Shown: positions 53,081 to 61,907 of the stretch, in pieces | How the letters are laid out: the number at the start of each line of letters is the position of its first letter | How positions within the stretch are numbered: the first letter of the stretch is position 1 | Assembly (NCBI GenBank): GCA_964235765.1 | Contig: CAXSDH010000003.1 | Span: forward strand, 1 to 64,000 | Length of the DNA stretch: 64,000 nt | DNA from: JAVVHH01 sp964235765 | GTDB taxonomy: Bacteria; Pseudomonadota; Alphaproteobacteria; Acetobacterales; Acetobacteraceae | Direction: 5' to 3' | Translations under genes and position numbers: made by a program | Notes under the pieces: generated by a model | The model's input: only the letters and a program-made list of their open reading frames with translations | What the model was told of the DNA's origin: nothing | The model's database searches: none

Positions 53081-54073
53081 TCAGTCGGTGGTCCAGAACG
53101 CCCGGGCTCCGCCAGCCTGGAGGGCGCCGATCATGCGTGCCATTCCGTCCGAGAAAGAAAGTAGCGGCGACCATTTCAGGACGTCTCGCGCCAGGGTCAC
53201 GTCCAGGATGTTGACCGGCACGTCGAAACCGCGGGCCGGGCCGCGTTCCACCTGCAACCGGTGGCCGAGCCGCGCCTCCAGCTCGGCCAGGACGCCGTTC
53301 AGACTTGCCCCATGCCCGCTGCCGATGTTGAAGGTGGCCGACCCGATCAAGAGGGGTGCGGCGGCAAGGGCGATCAAGCCGGCGGCCGCGTCGGAGATGT
53401 GGATGTAGTCCCGCACGACTTCGCCATCGCCCCAAATACTGATCGGCTGGCCGGTGATCGCGTGATGGGCGAATGTCGTAGCAGCGCCTTGGCCGCGGCC
53501 CGGATTTTGCCCGGCGCCGAAGGGATTGGCCAGCCGGGCGACGCGGCAATCCATGCCGTGCAGCGTCCGGTATTGTTGGATATACAACTCTGCCGCGGCT
53601 TTTCCCGCGCCGTAGGCGGTGATGGGGCGAAGCGGGTGGTCTTCGCGTACTGGGGTGCGGAGAGGCTTGCCGTAGACGGTGCCGCCTGAGGAGGCAAACA
53701 CCAGGCGCGGCGCGGCCGGGCCATGACGCCGCAGGGCTTGGAGCAGGGCAAGCGTCGGTAGCACGTTGTCGGCCAGGTCGCCGGGTGGATTTTCGGCGGC
53801 GGTGGCCGGGATCGAGGTCCAGGCGTAGTGATGGATCACCGACGTTCCGACGAGCAGCCGCTGCCACTCTGCGGTGTGCAGTTCGAAGCGGGTCCAGGAG
53901 ATGCGGTCGGCCAAAGCGGGAGGAATGGGTTCGGCGGGTTCGACGCGGTCGGCCAACACGACGGTTTCGCCGGCACGGGCGAGCATGAGGGCAACGCTGC
54001 GCCCAATGAAGCCGCAGCCGCCCAGGATCAGGTGGTGGCCTGCCGGGGTGGGAGGGTTTTCGGTGGTGGACAC
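53081..54073 (-). CDS. NAD-dependent nucleotide-sugar epimerase/dehydratase
   Basis: Extended SDR of 330 residues related to UDP-glucose 4-epimerase. Cofactor motif LGGCGFIGR near 20 (GGCGFIG for GGxGFIG), SSGGTVYG, the catalytic YGAGKAAAE (YxxxK) and RLANPFGAGQNP. It probably makes a sugar nucleotide for the cluster. GTG 54073 lies before TTENPPTPAGHH; it is divergent from the methyltransferase gene. Confidence 0.82.
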   Translation of the reverse strand: MSTTENPPTPAGHHLILGGCGFIGRSVALMLARAGETVVLADRVEPAEPIPPALADRISWTRFELHTAEWQRLLVGTSVIHHYAWTSIPATAAENPPGDLADNVLPTLALLQALRRHGPAAPRLVFASSGGTVYGKPLRTPVREDHPLRPITAYGAGKAAAELYIQQYRTLHGMDCRVARLANPFGAGQNPGRGQGAATTFAHHAITGQPISIWGDGEVVRDYIHISDAAAGLIALAAAPLLIGSATFNIGSGHGASLNGVLAELEARLGHRLQVERGPARGFDVPVNILDVTLARDVLKWSPLLSFSDGMARMIGALQAGGARAFWTTD

Positions 54074-54233
54074 GGCGTTACATCCCGGATGACGTGTTGG
54101 TTTGGCACCTGTGGCCGGGCAAGACAATTGTCGGGCTGCCGGGGCCACCAAGCCGGGGCTATTAGGACTGGACAGCCTGCCCGGCCCCGTTCTACGGCCT
54201 CACGCTTGCCGACAAGGATGGGACATCGTCGCA

Positions 54234-55649
54234 GTGGGAGAAATCTTTGAACGGGCCACGCCGGCCGCAGCGCTGGAGTGGACCGGGGAGCGCCTGACGA
54301 CCGGGACGGCCGGACAGATCGAGATCGAGCACCTGCACCGCTATTTCCTCGCCCGGGAGCTCTGCCGCGGCCTCGATGTGCTGGATGTCGCGTCGGGCGA
54401 GGGCTACGGCACCGCGCTGCTGGCGCAGGTCGCGCGATCGGCGCTGGGGATCGACGTTTCGGCAGCGGCCACCCGGCATGCTGCGACGAATTATCAGTTG
54501 CCGAACTTGCGGTTCCTGGAAGGGGACGCCCGGCACCTTCCGCTCGGCAACGCCTGCGTGGATGCCGTCGTCTCGTTCGAGACGATCGAGCACTTCTATG
54601 AGCACGACGCCTTCCTGTCCGAGATCAAGCGCGTGCTGCGGCCGGGCGGGCGGTTGATCATGTCCTCTCCTGACCGGGACATCTACTCGCCGCAAGGCAG
54701 CCCGGCGAACCCGTTCCATGCACGGGAATTGACCCGCGGCGAGTTCGAAGCCTTGCTGGGGCAGTCGTTCGCCCATGTCCGTCTGCTGTCCCAAAGGCCG
54801 ATTCTGGGTTCGGCGTTGGTGGCCAGTGAGCGGATGGCTGGTGACTTCCTGACGTTCGAGCGTCGGGGAGGCAACCACTTCGAGGTCTCGAGCGGCCTGC
54901 CGCGGGCGGCCTACCTGGTCGCGGTCGCGTCGGAGCAGGAGCTGCCGGCAGTACCGGAGTCGCTCTATATAGAGACCGGTGACGTCGGCGCGTTGTTGAG
55001 CCGGGCTGCCCTGGCGAGCGCCTTGGAAACCATTTCGCAAGCCGCGCAGTCGCGTGCGGCGACCGCCGAGACCCTCGCCGCGCGGCGGGTGGAGGAAGGC
55101 GAAGCCCAGGCGAAGGCGGCGGCCGATCAGCTTGCGGCCGCGGATTCGCAGCTTCACGCCGCGAAGGACCAGCTCGAAGCCGATCGCGAACGGGCGGAGG
55201 CAGTCATGGCCGCCATGCGGGACGACCTCGAACAGGCCCGGTCCGCGTTCGAGAAGGCGCAAGCGGACGCAGCCACGGCCGAAGGCGACATCGCGGGGTT
55301 ACGGACGGAGGTGAAGACGGCCTGCGCCCAGCGCGACATGGCCCGCGTGGCGCTGCGCCGGGCCGGTGTGTTTGCGGAGAACGGCTGGCGCATCCGCCTG
55401 AAGGACGCGGAGCAACGCCTGCTCGACGAGCAGAACCGCGCCGAGGGCCTGCAACACCGGCTGGCGGCTCAGCAGCAGGATCTCGCGTCCGCCCAGCGGG
55501 AGGCCGAGGCGTGGCGCATCCGGTATGATCTTCTGCGAAACCGCATGGAGGCGATCCTCCGGCGCTTCTGGGTTCTGCCCGCCTCCCGCGTCGTGCCCCG
55601 GCCCATCCGGCACTGGGTGCGCGAGCGGCTGCTGGGCGGCCGGCGATGA
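54234..55649 (+). CDS. Methyltransferase with long C-terminal coiled coil
   Basis: 471 residues. N-terminal class I methyltransferase (about 30-240): LDVLDVASGEGYGTALLA, GIDVSAAATRHA, LEGDARHLPLGNACVDAVVS and EIKRVLRPGGRLIMSSPD. Residues about 262-445 form an Ala/Glu/Gln-rich coiled coil; the last 25 are basic and could be amphipathic (RFWVLPASRVVPRPIRHW). The layout recalls O-antigen chain-terminating methyltransferases that use a coiled coil as a length ruler. GTG 54234 is the best start; upstream codons are possible. Confidence 0.78.
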   Translation: MGEIFERATPAAALEWTGERLTTGTAGQIEIEHLHRYFLARELCRGLDVLDVASGEGYGTALLAQVARSALGIDVSAAATRHAATNYQLPNLRFLEGDARHLPLGNACVDAVVSFETIEHFYEHDAFLSEIKRVLRPGGRLIMSSPDRDIYSPQGSPANPFHARELTRGEFEALLGQSFAHVRLLSQRPILGSALVASERMAGDFLTFERRGGNHFEVSSGLPRAAYLVAVASEQELPAVPESLYIETGDVGALLSRAALASALETISQAAQSRAATAETLAARRVEEGEAQAKAAADQLAAADSQLHAAKDQLEADRERAEAVMAAMRDDLEQARSAFEKAQADAATAEGDIAGLRTEVKTACAQRDMARVALRRAGVFAENGWRIRLKDAEQRLLDEQNRAEGLQHRLAAQQQDLASAQREAEAWRIRYDLLRNRMEAILRRFWVLPASRVVPRPIRHWVRERLLGGRR

Positions 55650-58417
55650 TCCCGGGCCGTGCCGGAGAGGCTCATTCGGCAGGGGACTGCGCGCTTCTCG
55701 TCGAGTCCGGCCTGTTCGACGAGGCGTTCTACCGGGTGCGGGCGCGGCTGCCGGCGGGGGCGGACGCGGTCCGCCATTATCTCGAGCTGGGTTGGCACTG
55801 GGGATTGCAGCCCGCAGCCGATTTCGACAGCGCCTTCGTGCAACCATTCTATGAGGCAGCCGGGCTGCACGGGCCGCCCCTGATGATCTGGGTCGAGCTG
55901 AGCGCCCTCGGCGGACGCCTTCCCTGCACGGAGGGCGAGGCCCAGTGGCGGGCCGAGCGCGTCAGGCCCAGCCCGGTGTTCGACGCCGCATGGTATGCGA
56001 CCCGCCTGCCGCCTGGGATGGACCCGGCGCTGCATTACGTCCTCGTCGGCGAACGCCTGGGCTGGCGGCCCTCGGACCAGTTCGACCCCGCCTTCTACAT
56101 TGACCGCTATCCCGAGATCCCGGCGCTCGGCCTGTCTCCGCTGATGCATTTCGAGCATTCCGGCCGGCAGGAGGGGCGGCGGCCGCGTGCCGCCCTGGAT
56201 CGGCTCACGTTTCCAGGGCTTCCGGCGAGCGGGAAACCGAGGGTGCTCATGCTGGTGCACGACGGCTCACGCACGGGCGCCCCGCTCCTGGGCTGGAGCA
56301 TCGCCCGGCTGCTGGCGGCGCGTTACGACGTGGTGTCCGTGCTGCTGCGCGGCGGCGAGCTCGAAGCCGAATTCGCCGGCATCTCCGCGGCAGTCGTCGG
56401 GCCCATGGCCTGGGAGGAGTGGCACGTGACCGAGATGAGCCGTGTCGCGGACCGGCTCGTCGAGGAATACCGGCCGCTGTACGCCGTGGCCAACGGCATC
56501 GAGACGAGCATGCTCGTGCCCCCGCTGGCCATGCGCGGCGTGCCCTCGGTGGCGCTGGTGCACGAATTCGCCGCCTATACGCGCCCGATGGAGAAGCTGA
56601 GCAACGCCTTCGATTGGGCGACGGAGGTGGTGTTTCCAGCGAACATCGTGGCGGAATCCTCGTATCAATCGTTTCCGCACCTCCGCGAGCGCCGCGGCTT
56701 CCACGTGTTCGCCCAGGGGCGCGTCGATCCTCCAGCGCCGCAGGCCGGGCCAGCGCCGCAGGCGCCCGATGTGGGCGCCGCGGTTCGCCCGGCCGGCGCG
56801 CGGGACGCCTTCGTCGTGCTCGGCGCCGGCTCGGTGCAAATCCGCAAGGGCGTCGATATCTTCTTTTCGGTCGCGGCGGCAGTGCGGCGCATCGCGCCGG
56901 CGCTGGATGTGCGCTTCGCCTGGATCGGCGACGGCTACGACCCGGTGAAGGACCCGCTCTACTCGGCCTACCTCAAGGAGCAGTTCGACCGGGCGGGCCT
57001 CGCGGGCATGGTCGCGATGCTGGAGCCGGTGCCCAACCTCGACCCGGCCTATGCCGCCGCGGACGTGATGCTGATGTCCTCCCGCCTCGATCCCCAGCCC
57101 AACGTCGGCATCGACGCCGTGGTGCGCGGCTTGCCGGTGGTGTGTTTCGAAGGTGCGTCGGGCACGGCCGAGGTGTTGGCCCGGGACCCGGAGACGGCGG
57201 TGCTGGTGGCGCCGCACCTGGACGCGCATGGGGCGGCGGAGATCATTTGCCGGCTGGCGGGCGACCGGGCCGCGCTGGCACGGCTTGGTCTGGCGGTGCA
57301 GCGGGTGGGCCGCCATGCCTATGACATGGCGGCCTACATTGCCCGGGTGGACGGGATGGGCCAGGCCGCGGCGGCCCTGCTGCGCGAGGAGGACCGGCAA
57401 CTGCTGACCAGCAGCGGCGTGCTCGACGCCGACCTGGTGCTGCCGCCGGGCGCGGTGGCGCCGGGTCTGGACGGGTTGGCCAACGTCGTGCTGCAGCAAT
57501 GGGCCGTGGTGGGCCTGAGCCCCGGCCAGACCGCCAATCCGCAGTTTCGCCGTCCATGCGCCGGGTTTCATCCGCAAGCGTACGCGGCCGCGCACCCCGA
57601 AGTTGCGGGGCAGAACCCGCTGGCGCACTGGCTGCGGGCTGGCCGCCCGGCCGGGCCGTGGAGCCGCACCGTGTTCGCGCCGCTCCCGGAGGCCGCGCCA
57701 ACGCCGTTGCGTGTGGCGCTGCATGCGCATTTCTACCACACCGACTCTGCCCGGGACCTGGCATCCCGGCTCCGCGCGAACGCCACGCCGTGCGATCTGT
57801 TCGTGACGACCGACCTGGCCGCCAAGGCCGACCGGCTGCGCCTGGCGTTCGCCCAGCATGCGGGCGCGGTGGACATCGCAATCGTGCCCAATCGTGGCCG
57901 GGACATCGGGCCGTTCCTCGCCTGCCTGCCCGACTTGATGGGCTATGACGTCGTCGGCCACCTGCATGGCAAGCGGAGCCAGGCGACGGACGCGGACATG
58001 GGCGACCGGTGGCGCGAGTTCCTTTGGGAGAACCTGGCCGGTGGGGAGCACCCGATGCTGGACACCGCGGCGCAGGCCTTCGCGGCCAATCCCGGACTGG
58101 GCTTGCTGATGGCCGAAGACCCGCATCTGGTCGGCTGGGACGGCAACCGCGAGCTGGCCGAGAGCCTTGCCGAGCGGATGGGCTTGCCGGGGACGCTGGA
58201 CACGTTCTTCGATTTCCCGCTCGGCACCATGTTCTGGGCACGCCCGGCCGCGCTCCGCCCGCTGCTCGGCCTGCGGCTGGGGTGGGACGACTACCCGCCG
58301 GAGCCCGTGGCCTATGACGGGACCATCCTGCATGCGCTGGAGCGGGTGGTTCCGTTCGTCGTCCGGAGCACGGGCGCCACCCTCGGCGGGCTACGGGTTC
58401 CCGGCACGAGCTGGTAG
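55646..58417 (+). CDS. Large glycosyltransferase: FD-x-x-WY repeats, GT4 domain, RgpF-like domain
   Basis: 923 residues. Three repeats like those in the gene at 51270 (about 20-185: LFDEAFYRVR, VFDAAWYATR, FDPAFYIDRYPE); a GT4-type glycosyltransferase (about 195-580: GSRTGAPLLGWSIAR, GAGSVQIRKGVDIF, SSRLDPQPNVGIDAV); one more repeat (about 620-655); then a rhamnan-synthesis F-like domain (about 687-900: ALHAHFYHTDSARDLA, VPNRGRDIGPFLACLPDL, HLHGKRS). ATG overlaps the upstream stop (ATGA). It probably adds more than one residue to a surface glycan. Confidence 0.85.
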   Translation: MIPGRAGEAHSAGDCALLVESGLFDEAFYRVRARLPAGADAVRHYLELGWHWGLQPAADFDSAFVQPFYEAAGLHGPPLMIWVELSALGGRLPCTEGEAQWRAERVRPSPVFDAAWYATRLPPGMDPALHYVLVGERLGWRPSDQFDPAFYIDRYPEIPALGLSPLMHFEHSGRQEGRRPRAALDRLTFPGLPASGKPRVLMLVHDGSRTGAPLLGWSIARLLAARYDVVSVLLRGGELEAEFAGISAAVVGPMAWEEWHVTEMSRVADRLVEEYRPLYAVANGIETSMLVPPLAMRGVPSVALVHEFAAYTRPMEKLSNAFDWATEVVFPANIVAESSYQSFPHLRERRGFHVFAQGRVDPPAPQAGPAPQAPDVGAAVRPAGARDAFVVLGAGSVQIRKGVDIFFSVAAAVRRIAPALDVRFAWIGDGYDPVKDPLYSAYLKEQFDRAGLAGMVAMLEPVPNLDPAYAAADVMLMSSRLDPQPNVGIDAVVRGLPVVCFEGASGTAEVLARDPETAVLVAPHLDAHGAAEIICRLAGDRAALARLGLAVQRVGRHAYDMAAYIARVDGMGQAAAALLREEDRQLLTSSGVLDADLVLPPGAVAPGLDGLANVVLQQWAVVGLSPGQTANPQFRRPCAGFHPQAYAAAHPEVAGQNPLAHWLRAGRPAGPWSRTVFAPLPEAAPTPLRVALHAHFYHTDSARDLASRLRANATPCDLFVTTDLAAKADRLRLAFAQHAGAVDIAIVPNRGRDIGPFLACLPDLMGYDVVGHLHGKRSQATDADMGDRWREFLWENLAGGEHPMLDTAAQAFAANPGLGLLMAEDPHLVGWDGNRELAESLAERMGLPGTLDTFFDFPLGTMFWARPAALRPLLGLRLGWDDYPPEPVAYDGTILHALERVVPFVVRSTGATLGGLRVPGTSW

Positions 58418-59062
58418 CGCCGCATCGTCCATGCTCGGCCGGCCTGTAAGGTGCCGCCAGTGGTGCCATAGCAGCCGCGCCGCCAGCGCCCGGCTGGGCC
58501 GCCACGCCTCGGCGATGGCGCGGAGCGCCTTCGGATCGGGCCGCGCGGGCAGGCCCAGCAAATGGGCCGCAGCGCCGGCGACCGCGATGTCGCCGGCCGG
58601 GAAAACGTCTTGCCGCTCGAGCGCGAACAGCAGGTAGACCTCCGCCGTCCAGGGTCCGAGGCCGCGCACGGCGGTGATCGTGGCGAGCGCGGCCGCATCG
58701 TCCAGCGCCGCAAGGGCCGGGTCGGACAGGCGGCCGTCGGCGAAGGCCGCCGCGAGGCTGCGCGCATGCGCCACCTTGGGGCGAGAGAGGCCGGCGCCCT
58801 GCAGCGCCTCGTCCGGCAGCGCCAGCAGGCCATCGGCGGCGAGCGCGCGGGGCAAGGCGCTTAACCGGCGCCAGATGGCGGCGGCGGCCTGGTTGCTGAT
58901 CTGCTGGGCCACCACCGCCTGCAACAGCCCGGGAAAGCCGCGCGGCCGCACGCGCCAGGGCAAGGGGCCGGCCGCTGGCTCGATCACGGCCAGGCGCGGG
59001 TCCCGCACCATCAGGAGGTCGAGCGCGGCCCGCATGGCGGGGGGAGGGTGGGGAAACAGCAT
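58391..59062 (-). CDS. alkA: DNA-3-methyladenine glycosylase II (AlkA-like)
   Basis: Base-excision enzyme of the helix-hairpin-helix superfamily, 223 residues. LLQAVVAQQISNQAAAAIW is the usual start of the fold, GLGPWTAEVYLLFALERQD the hairpin, and the catalytic Asp is in FPAGDIAV. The N-terminal AlkA domain is missing, as in the short family. It removes alkylated purines. It overlaps the 3' end of the glycosyltransferase gene by 27 bp on the other strand. Confidence 0.88.
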   Translation of the reverse strand: MLFPHPPPAMRAALDLLMVRDPRLAVIEPAAGPLPWRVRPRGFPGLLQAVVAQQISNQAAAAIWRRLSALPRALAADGLLALPDEALQGAGLSRPKVAHARSLAAAFADGRLSDPALAALDDAAALATITAVRGLGPWTAEVYLLFALERQDVFPAGDIAVAGAAAHLLGLPARPDPKALRAIAEAWRPSRALAARLLWHHWRHLTGRPSMDDAALPARAGNP

Positions 59063-59127
59063 GCCGCCGCTTTCAACACCGTTGCGAGCCCCTGTCGAGA
59101 TGCGCGCGGCGCCGGTATGCTCCGCCG

Positions 59128-59844
59128 ATGGAGGTCTCGCCGCATATCCTGCTGATCGACGACGACCGCGAGATCCGCGACCTGCTGGCGCGATTTCTCG
59201 AGCGGCATGGCCTGCGCGTCACCTCGGCGCGGGATGGGCGGGAGGCGCGGCGGGCCTGGCCGAGCGGGAACTTCCACCTCGTCATCCTCGACCTGATGCT
59301 GCCCGGCGAGAGCGGCCTCGACCTGGCGCGCTGGCTGCGCGGGGTGTCCGACGTGCCCATCGTCATGCTGACCGCCATGGGCGATGAGACCGACCGGATC
59401 ATCGGCCTGGAACTTGGCGCCGACGACTACCTGCCCAAGCCGTTCAACCCGCGGGAGCTGCTGGCCCGTATCCGCGCCGTGCTGCGGCGCACGACCGAGC
59501 GCGGCGCCCGCAAGCAGGAGGTGCCGGCCGCGTACCGTTTCGCCAACTGGCGCCTGGAGCCGGCCCGGCGCCGCCTGTCGAGCCTCGATGGCGTGGAGGT
59601 CACGCTGACCGGCGGCGAATACGACCTGCTCGCCGCCTTGGTGGAGCGCGCCAACCAGGTGCTGACCCGCGACATGCTGCTGGACCTGCTGCGCGGGCGG
59701 CAGGCCGGCCCCTTCGACCGCGCCATCGATGTCGCCATCAGCCGGCTGCGCCGCAAGCTGGAGGGCGAGGGGCAGAGCGCGCAACTGATCAAGACCGTCC
59801 GCAGCGGCGGCTACGTGCTGGCTGCCACGGTGGAGCGGGAATGA
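59128..59844 (+). CDS. OmpR-family response regulator
   Basis: A 238-residue regulator. Receiver domain with ILLIDDDREIRDLL, the phosphorylated Asp near 54 (LVILDLMLPGESG), the Thr in MLTAMG and Lys in LPKPFNPREL; C-terminal winged helix (LTGGEYDLLAALVERANQVLTRDMLLDLLRG). It should bind DNA as a dimer once phosphorylated by the kinase encoded next. The stop overlaps that gene's ATG. Confidence 0.92.
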   Translation: MEVSPHILLIDDDREIRDLLARFLERHGLRVTSARDGREARRAWPSGNFHLVILDLMLPGESGLDLARWLRGVSDVPIVMLTAMGDETDRIIGLELGADDYLPKPFNPRELLARIRAVLRRTTERGARKQEVPAAYRFANWRLEPARRRLSSLDGVEVTLTGGEYDLLAALVERANQVLTRDMLLDLLRGRQAGPFDRAIDVAISRLRRKLEGEGQSAQLIKTVRSGGYVLAATVERE

Positions 59845-61241
59845 CGCTCAGGCCGCCCAGTCTCATGCGGCGCAGTCTCATGCGGCGCAGACTGATGCCG
59901 GGCAGTCTCATGCCGGGCAATCTCATGCCAGGCAGTCTGGCCGGGCGCACCGCGCTGGTGTTGCTGCTGGGCCTGGTCGCCGTGCAGGGCGCGGGCCTGC
60001 TGATCCATGCGATGGACCGGCTGGAGCTGCAGCGCCTGGCCGATGCGCGTGACCTTGGTGGACGGATCGTCGTCCTGTATCGCACCATGGTGATGCAGCC
60101 CGGCGCCTGGGTGGCCGCGGTGCGGGACGTGGAGCCTGCAATCCAGGCCAGCATCGAGGCCGGGCCGCCGCGCGAGGAGTTGCCGAACGCGCCGCAGGAG
60201 GTGCAGCGGCTCGTCCGCCCCTATCTCGGCTACGCCAGCGTGCCGCAGCCGCAGCGCTTCCGTTCGAGCATGGTGCGTGGGGATTTCCGCAGCGGGCATA
60301 TGCTGCTGGTCGCCTTGCAGGCGCCGGACGACCGCTGGCTCGTGGTGCGGGCCGAGGCGCCGGCGCTGCGGCCTTGGCACTCCTCGGCGTTCCTCGGCGC
60401 GTTCGGGCTGATGACCCTCGTCGCCGCCGGGCTGAGCCTGTGGGCTGTGCGGCGCCTGACCGCGCCGGTGCGGCTGCTGGGCGAGGCGGCGGAGCGGCTG
60501 GGGCGCGACGTGAATGCGGCGCCACTGCCCGAGGGCGGCCCGGCCGAGGTCGCTGCCGCGGCGGCTGCCTTCAACACCATGGCGGCCCGCATCCGCCGCT
60601 TCGTCGCCGATCGCACGTTCCTGCTGACCGCCATCGGGCATGACCTGCGCACGCCGATCACCCGTTTGAAGCTGCGCGCCGAATGGATGGAGGACGATGA
60701 GCAGCGCCGCAAGATGCTGGCGGACCTTGATGAGCTGGAGGCGATGGTGGCCGCCACCCTGGCGTTCGGCCGCGATGTGGCCGGCAGCGAACCGGCGGTG
60801 AAGGTCGATCTCGCGGCCTTGCTCCGGACGGTGCTGGATGAGGCCGCCGACGCCAGGCCGGACAGCGCCGCCCGGTTCAGCTACGCGGGCCCCGAACACC
60901 TGCCGGTCCAGGCCCGGCCGGTGGCGTTGAAGCGCGCCATCGCCAACCTGGTCGGCAACGCCGCGGCGTATGGCGGCAGCGCCCATGTGGTGCTGGAACC
61001 CGCGGCCGGCGGGGTGCTGGCGGTGCAGGTGGACGATGCAGGGCCGGGAATACCGCCCGAGGAGCTGGAACGGGTGTTCGAACCATTCCGCCGCCTGGAG
61101 GGCAGCCGCAACCGGGAGACGGGCGGCACCGGGCTGGGGCTGCCGATCACCCGCAACATTCTGCGGGCGCACGGCGGCGACGTGACGCTGGCCAACAAGG
61201 CCGGCGGCGGCGTCCGCGCCACGGTGACCTTGCCGGCGTAG
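59841..61241 (+). CDS. EnvZ-like sensor histidine kinase
   Basis: A 466-residue membrane kinase. The first 30 residues are a pentapeptide repeat (SLMRR/SLMPG type) from a 15-bp tandem repeat. Then TM1 (TALVLLLGLVAVQGAGLLI), a periplasmic domain, TM2 near 185-205, a HAMP domain, the phosphoacceptor His near 267 (AIGHDLRTPITRLK) and an ATPase domain (VGNAAAYGG; DDAGPGIP; GGTGLGLPITR). It is the partner of the upstream regulator. The stimulus is unknown. Confidence 0.92.
   Translation: MTLRPPSLMRRSLMRRRLMPGSLMPGNLMPGSLAGRTALVLLLGLVAVQGAGLLIHAMDRLELQRLADARDLGGRIVVLYRTMVMQPGAWVAAVRDVEPAIQASIEAGPPREELPNAPQEVQRLVRPYLGYASVPQPQRFRSSMVRGDFRSGHMLLVALQAPDDRWLVVRAEAPALRPWHSSAFLGAFGLMTLVAAGLSLWAVRRLTAPVRLLGEAAERLGRDVNAAPLPEGGPAEVAAAAAAFNTMAARIRRFVADRTFLLTAIGHDLRTPITRLKLRAEWMEDDEQRRKMLADLDELEAMVAATLAFGRDVAGSEPAVKVDLAALLRTVLDEAADARPDSAARFSYAGPEHLPVQARPVALKRAIANLVGNAAAYGGSAHVVLEPAAGGVLAVQVDDAGPGIPPEELERVFEPFRRLEGSRNRETGGTGLGLPITRNILRAHGGDVTLANKAGGGVRATVTLPA
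59856..59945 (+). repeat. 15-bp tandem repeat (6 copies) at the start of the kinase gene
   Basis: Six degenerate 15-bp units (consensus NGCAGTCTCATGCNG) follow one another from 59856 to 59945 and encode SLMRR, SLMRR, RLMPG, SLMPG, NLMPG and SLAGR. Five units carry an in-frame ATG, so translation could begin at several of them. Confidence 0.88.
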
Positions 61242-61739
61242 CTACCGCGTGTGGCAGCGCACCAGCGGGTTGGGGAAGTCCGCGCAGCCCGGGAAGGCGA
61301 TCTCGTTCTCGCCCCGGCGCTGCACGTGCAGCACGTCCGGCGATTCGCAGCCGAACCCGACGCCGCGCACCGCGCCGCCGCCCAGCAAGCCGGGCGCCAC
61401 GGGCGCCGCGGCGAAGCGGAACTCCGACCCTTGCGGGGCCGCGCGCGCCGTTTCGATCTCGCGCTGGGTCAGCACCTGCTCGGTCAGCGTCGCACGCATC
61501 ACCAGGTCCCGCGTGAAGATCACGACCGGCTGCGAGAGGCAGGCCTGGGCCGACATGTTGGGCGGGGCGGGAAAGATGCCGCCGGTCCAGGTGCCGAAAA
61601 GCCAGGCGTGCGGCGGCTGCGGGACCCCCTGGGCGACAGCGGCGGGGGCCGCAAGGATGAGGGTCGCCAGGCTTGAGATCGCCAGGCTTGAGATCGCCAG
61701 GCTTGAGATGGCCAGGTTTAGGATCAGGGTTCTGCGCAT
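61242..61739 (-). CDS. Hypothetical secreted protein with repeated signal peptide
   Basis: A 165-residue protein with an N-terminal signal peptide (MRRTLILN, then AISSL repeated three times, then LATLILAAPAAVAQ as a likely cleavage site). The mature part has AWLFGTWTGGIFPAPPNMS and four cysteines (QACLSQ; FGCES; PGCADF; VRCH) that could form disulfides. I do not recognise a family. It ends 1 bp from the kinase stop on the opposite strand. Confidence 0.72.
   Translation of the reverse strand: MRRTLILNLAISSLAISSLAISSLATLILAAPAAVAQGVPQPPHAWLFGTWTGGIFPAPPNMSAQACLSQPVVIFTRDLVMRATLTEQVLTQREIETARAAPQGSEFRFAAAPVAPGLLGGGAVRGVGFGCESPDVLHVQRRGENEIAFPGCADFPNPLVRCHTR
61666..61725 (-). repeat. 15-bp tandem repeat (4 copies) in a signal peptide
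   Basis: GCCAGGCTTGAGATC at 61666, 61681 and 61696 (last base G), with a diverged fourth copy at 61711. It encodes the repeated Ala-Ile-Ser-Ser-Leu of the signal peptide and lengthens its hydrophobic core. Confidence 0.9.
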
Positions 61740-61907
61740 CGTTCGGTCCCGGGCGGTGTAGCGCCACCTTAGCCGCGGGCTTGGTCCGGCGGAAGCACGG
61801 GGAAATCGCCTGAACGCGACGATGAGGCGTTCGCGGTGATGCGCGACGCGTTCGCCCAGGCAGCCCACGCGATGACCGTAAGCCTGTTCACGATCACGCC
61901 GGGCGGC

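Noticed and set aside
50416..58417. Antiphage defence system
   Set aside because: All genes fit surface-glycan synthesis; no nuclease, toxin or nucleotide-signal domain is seen.
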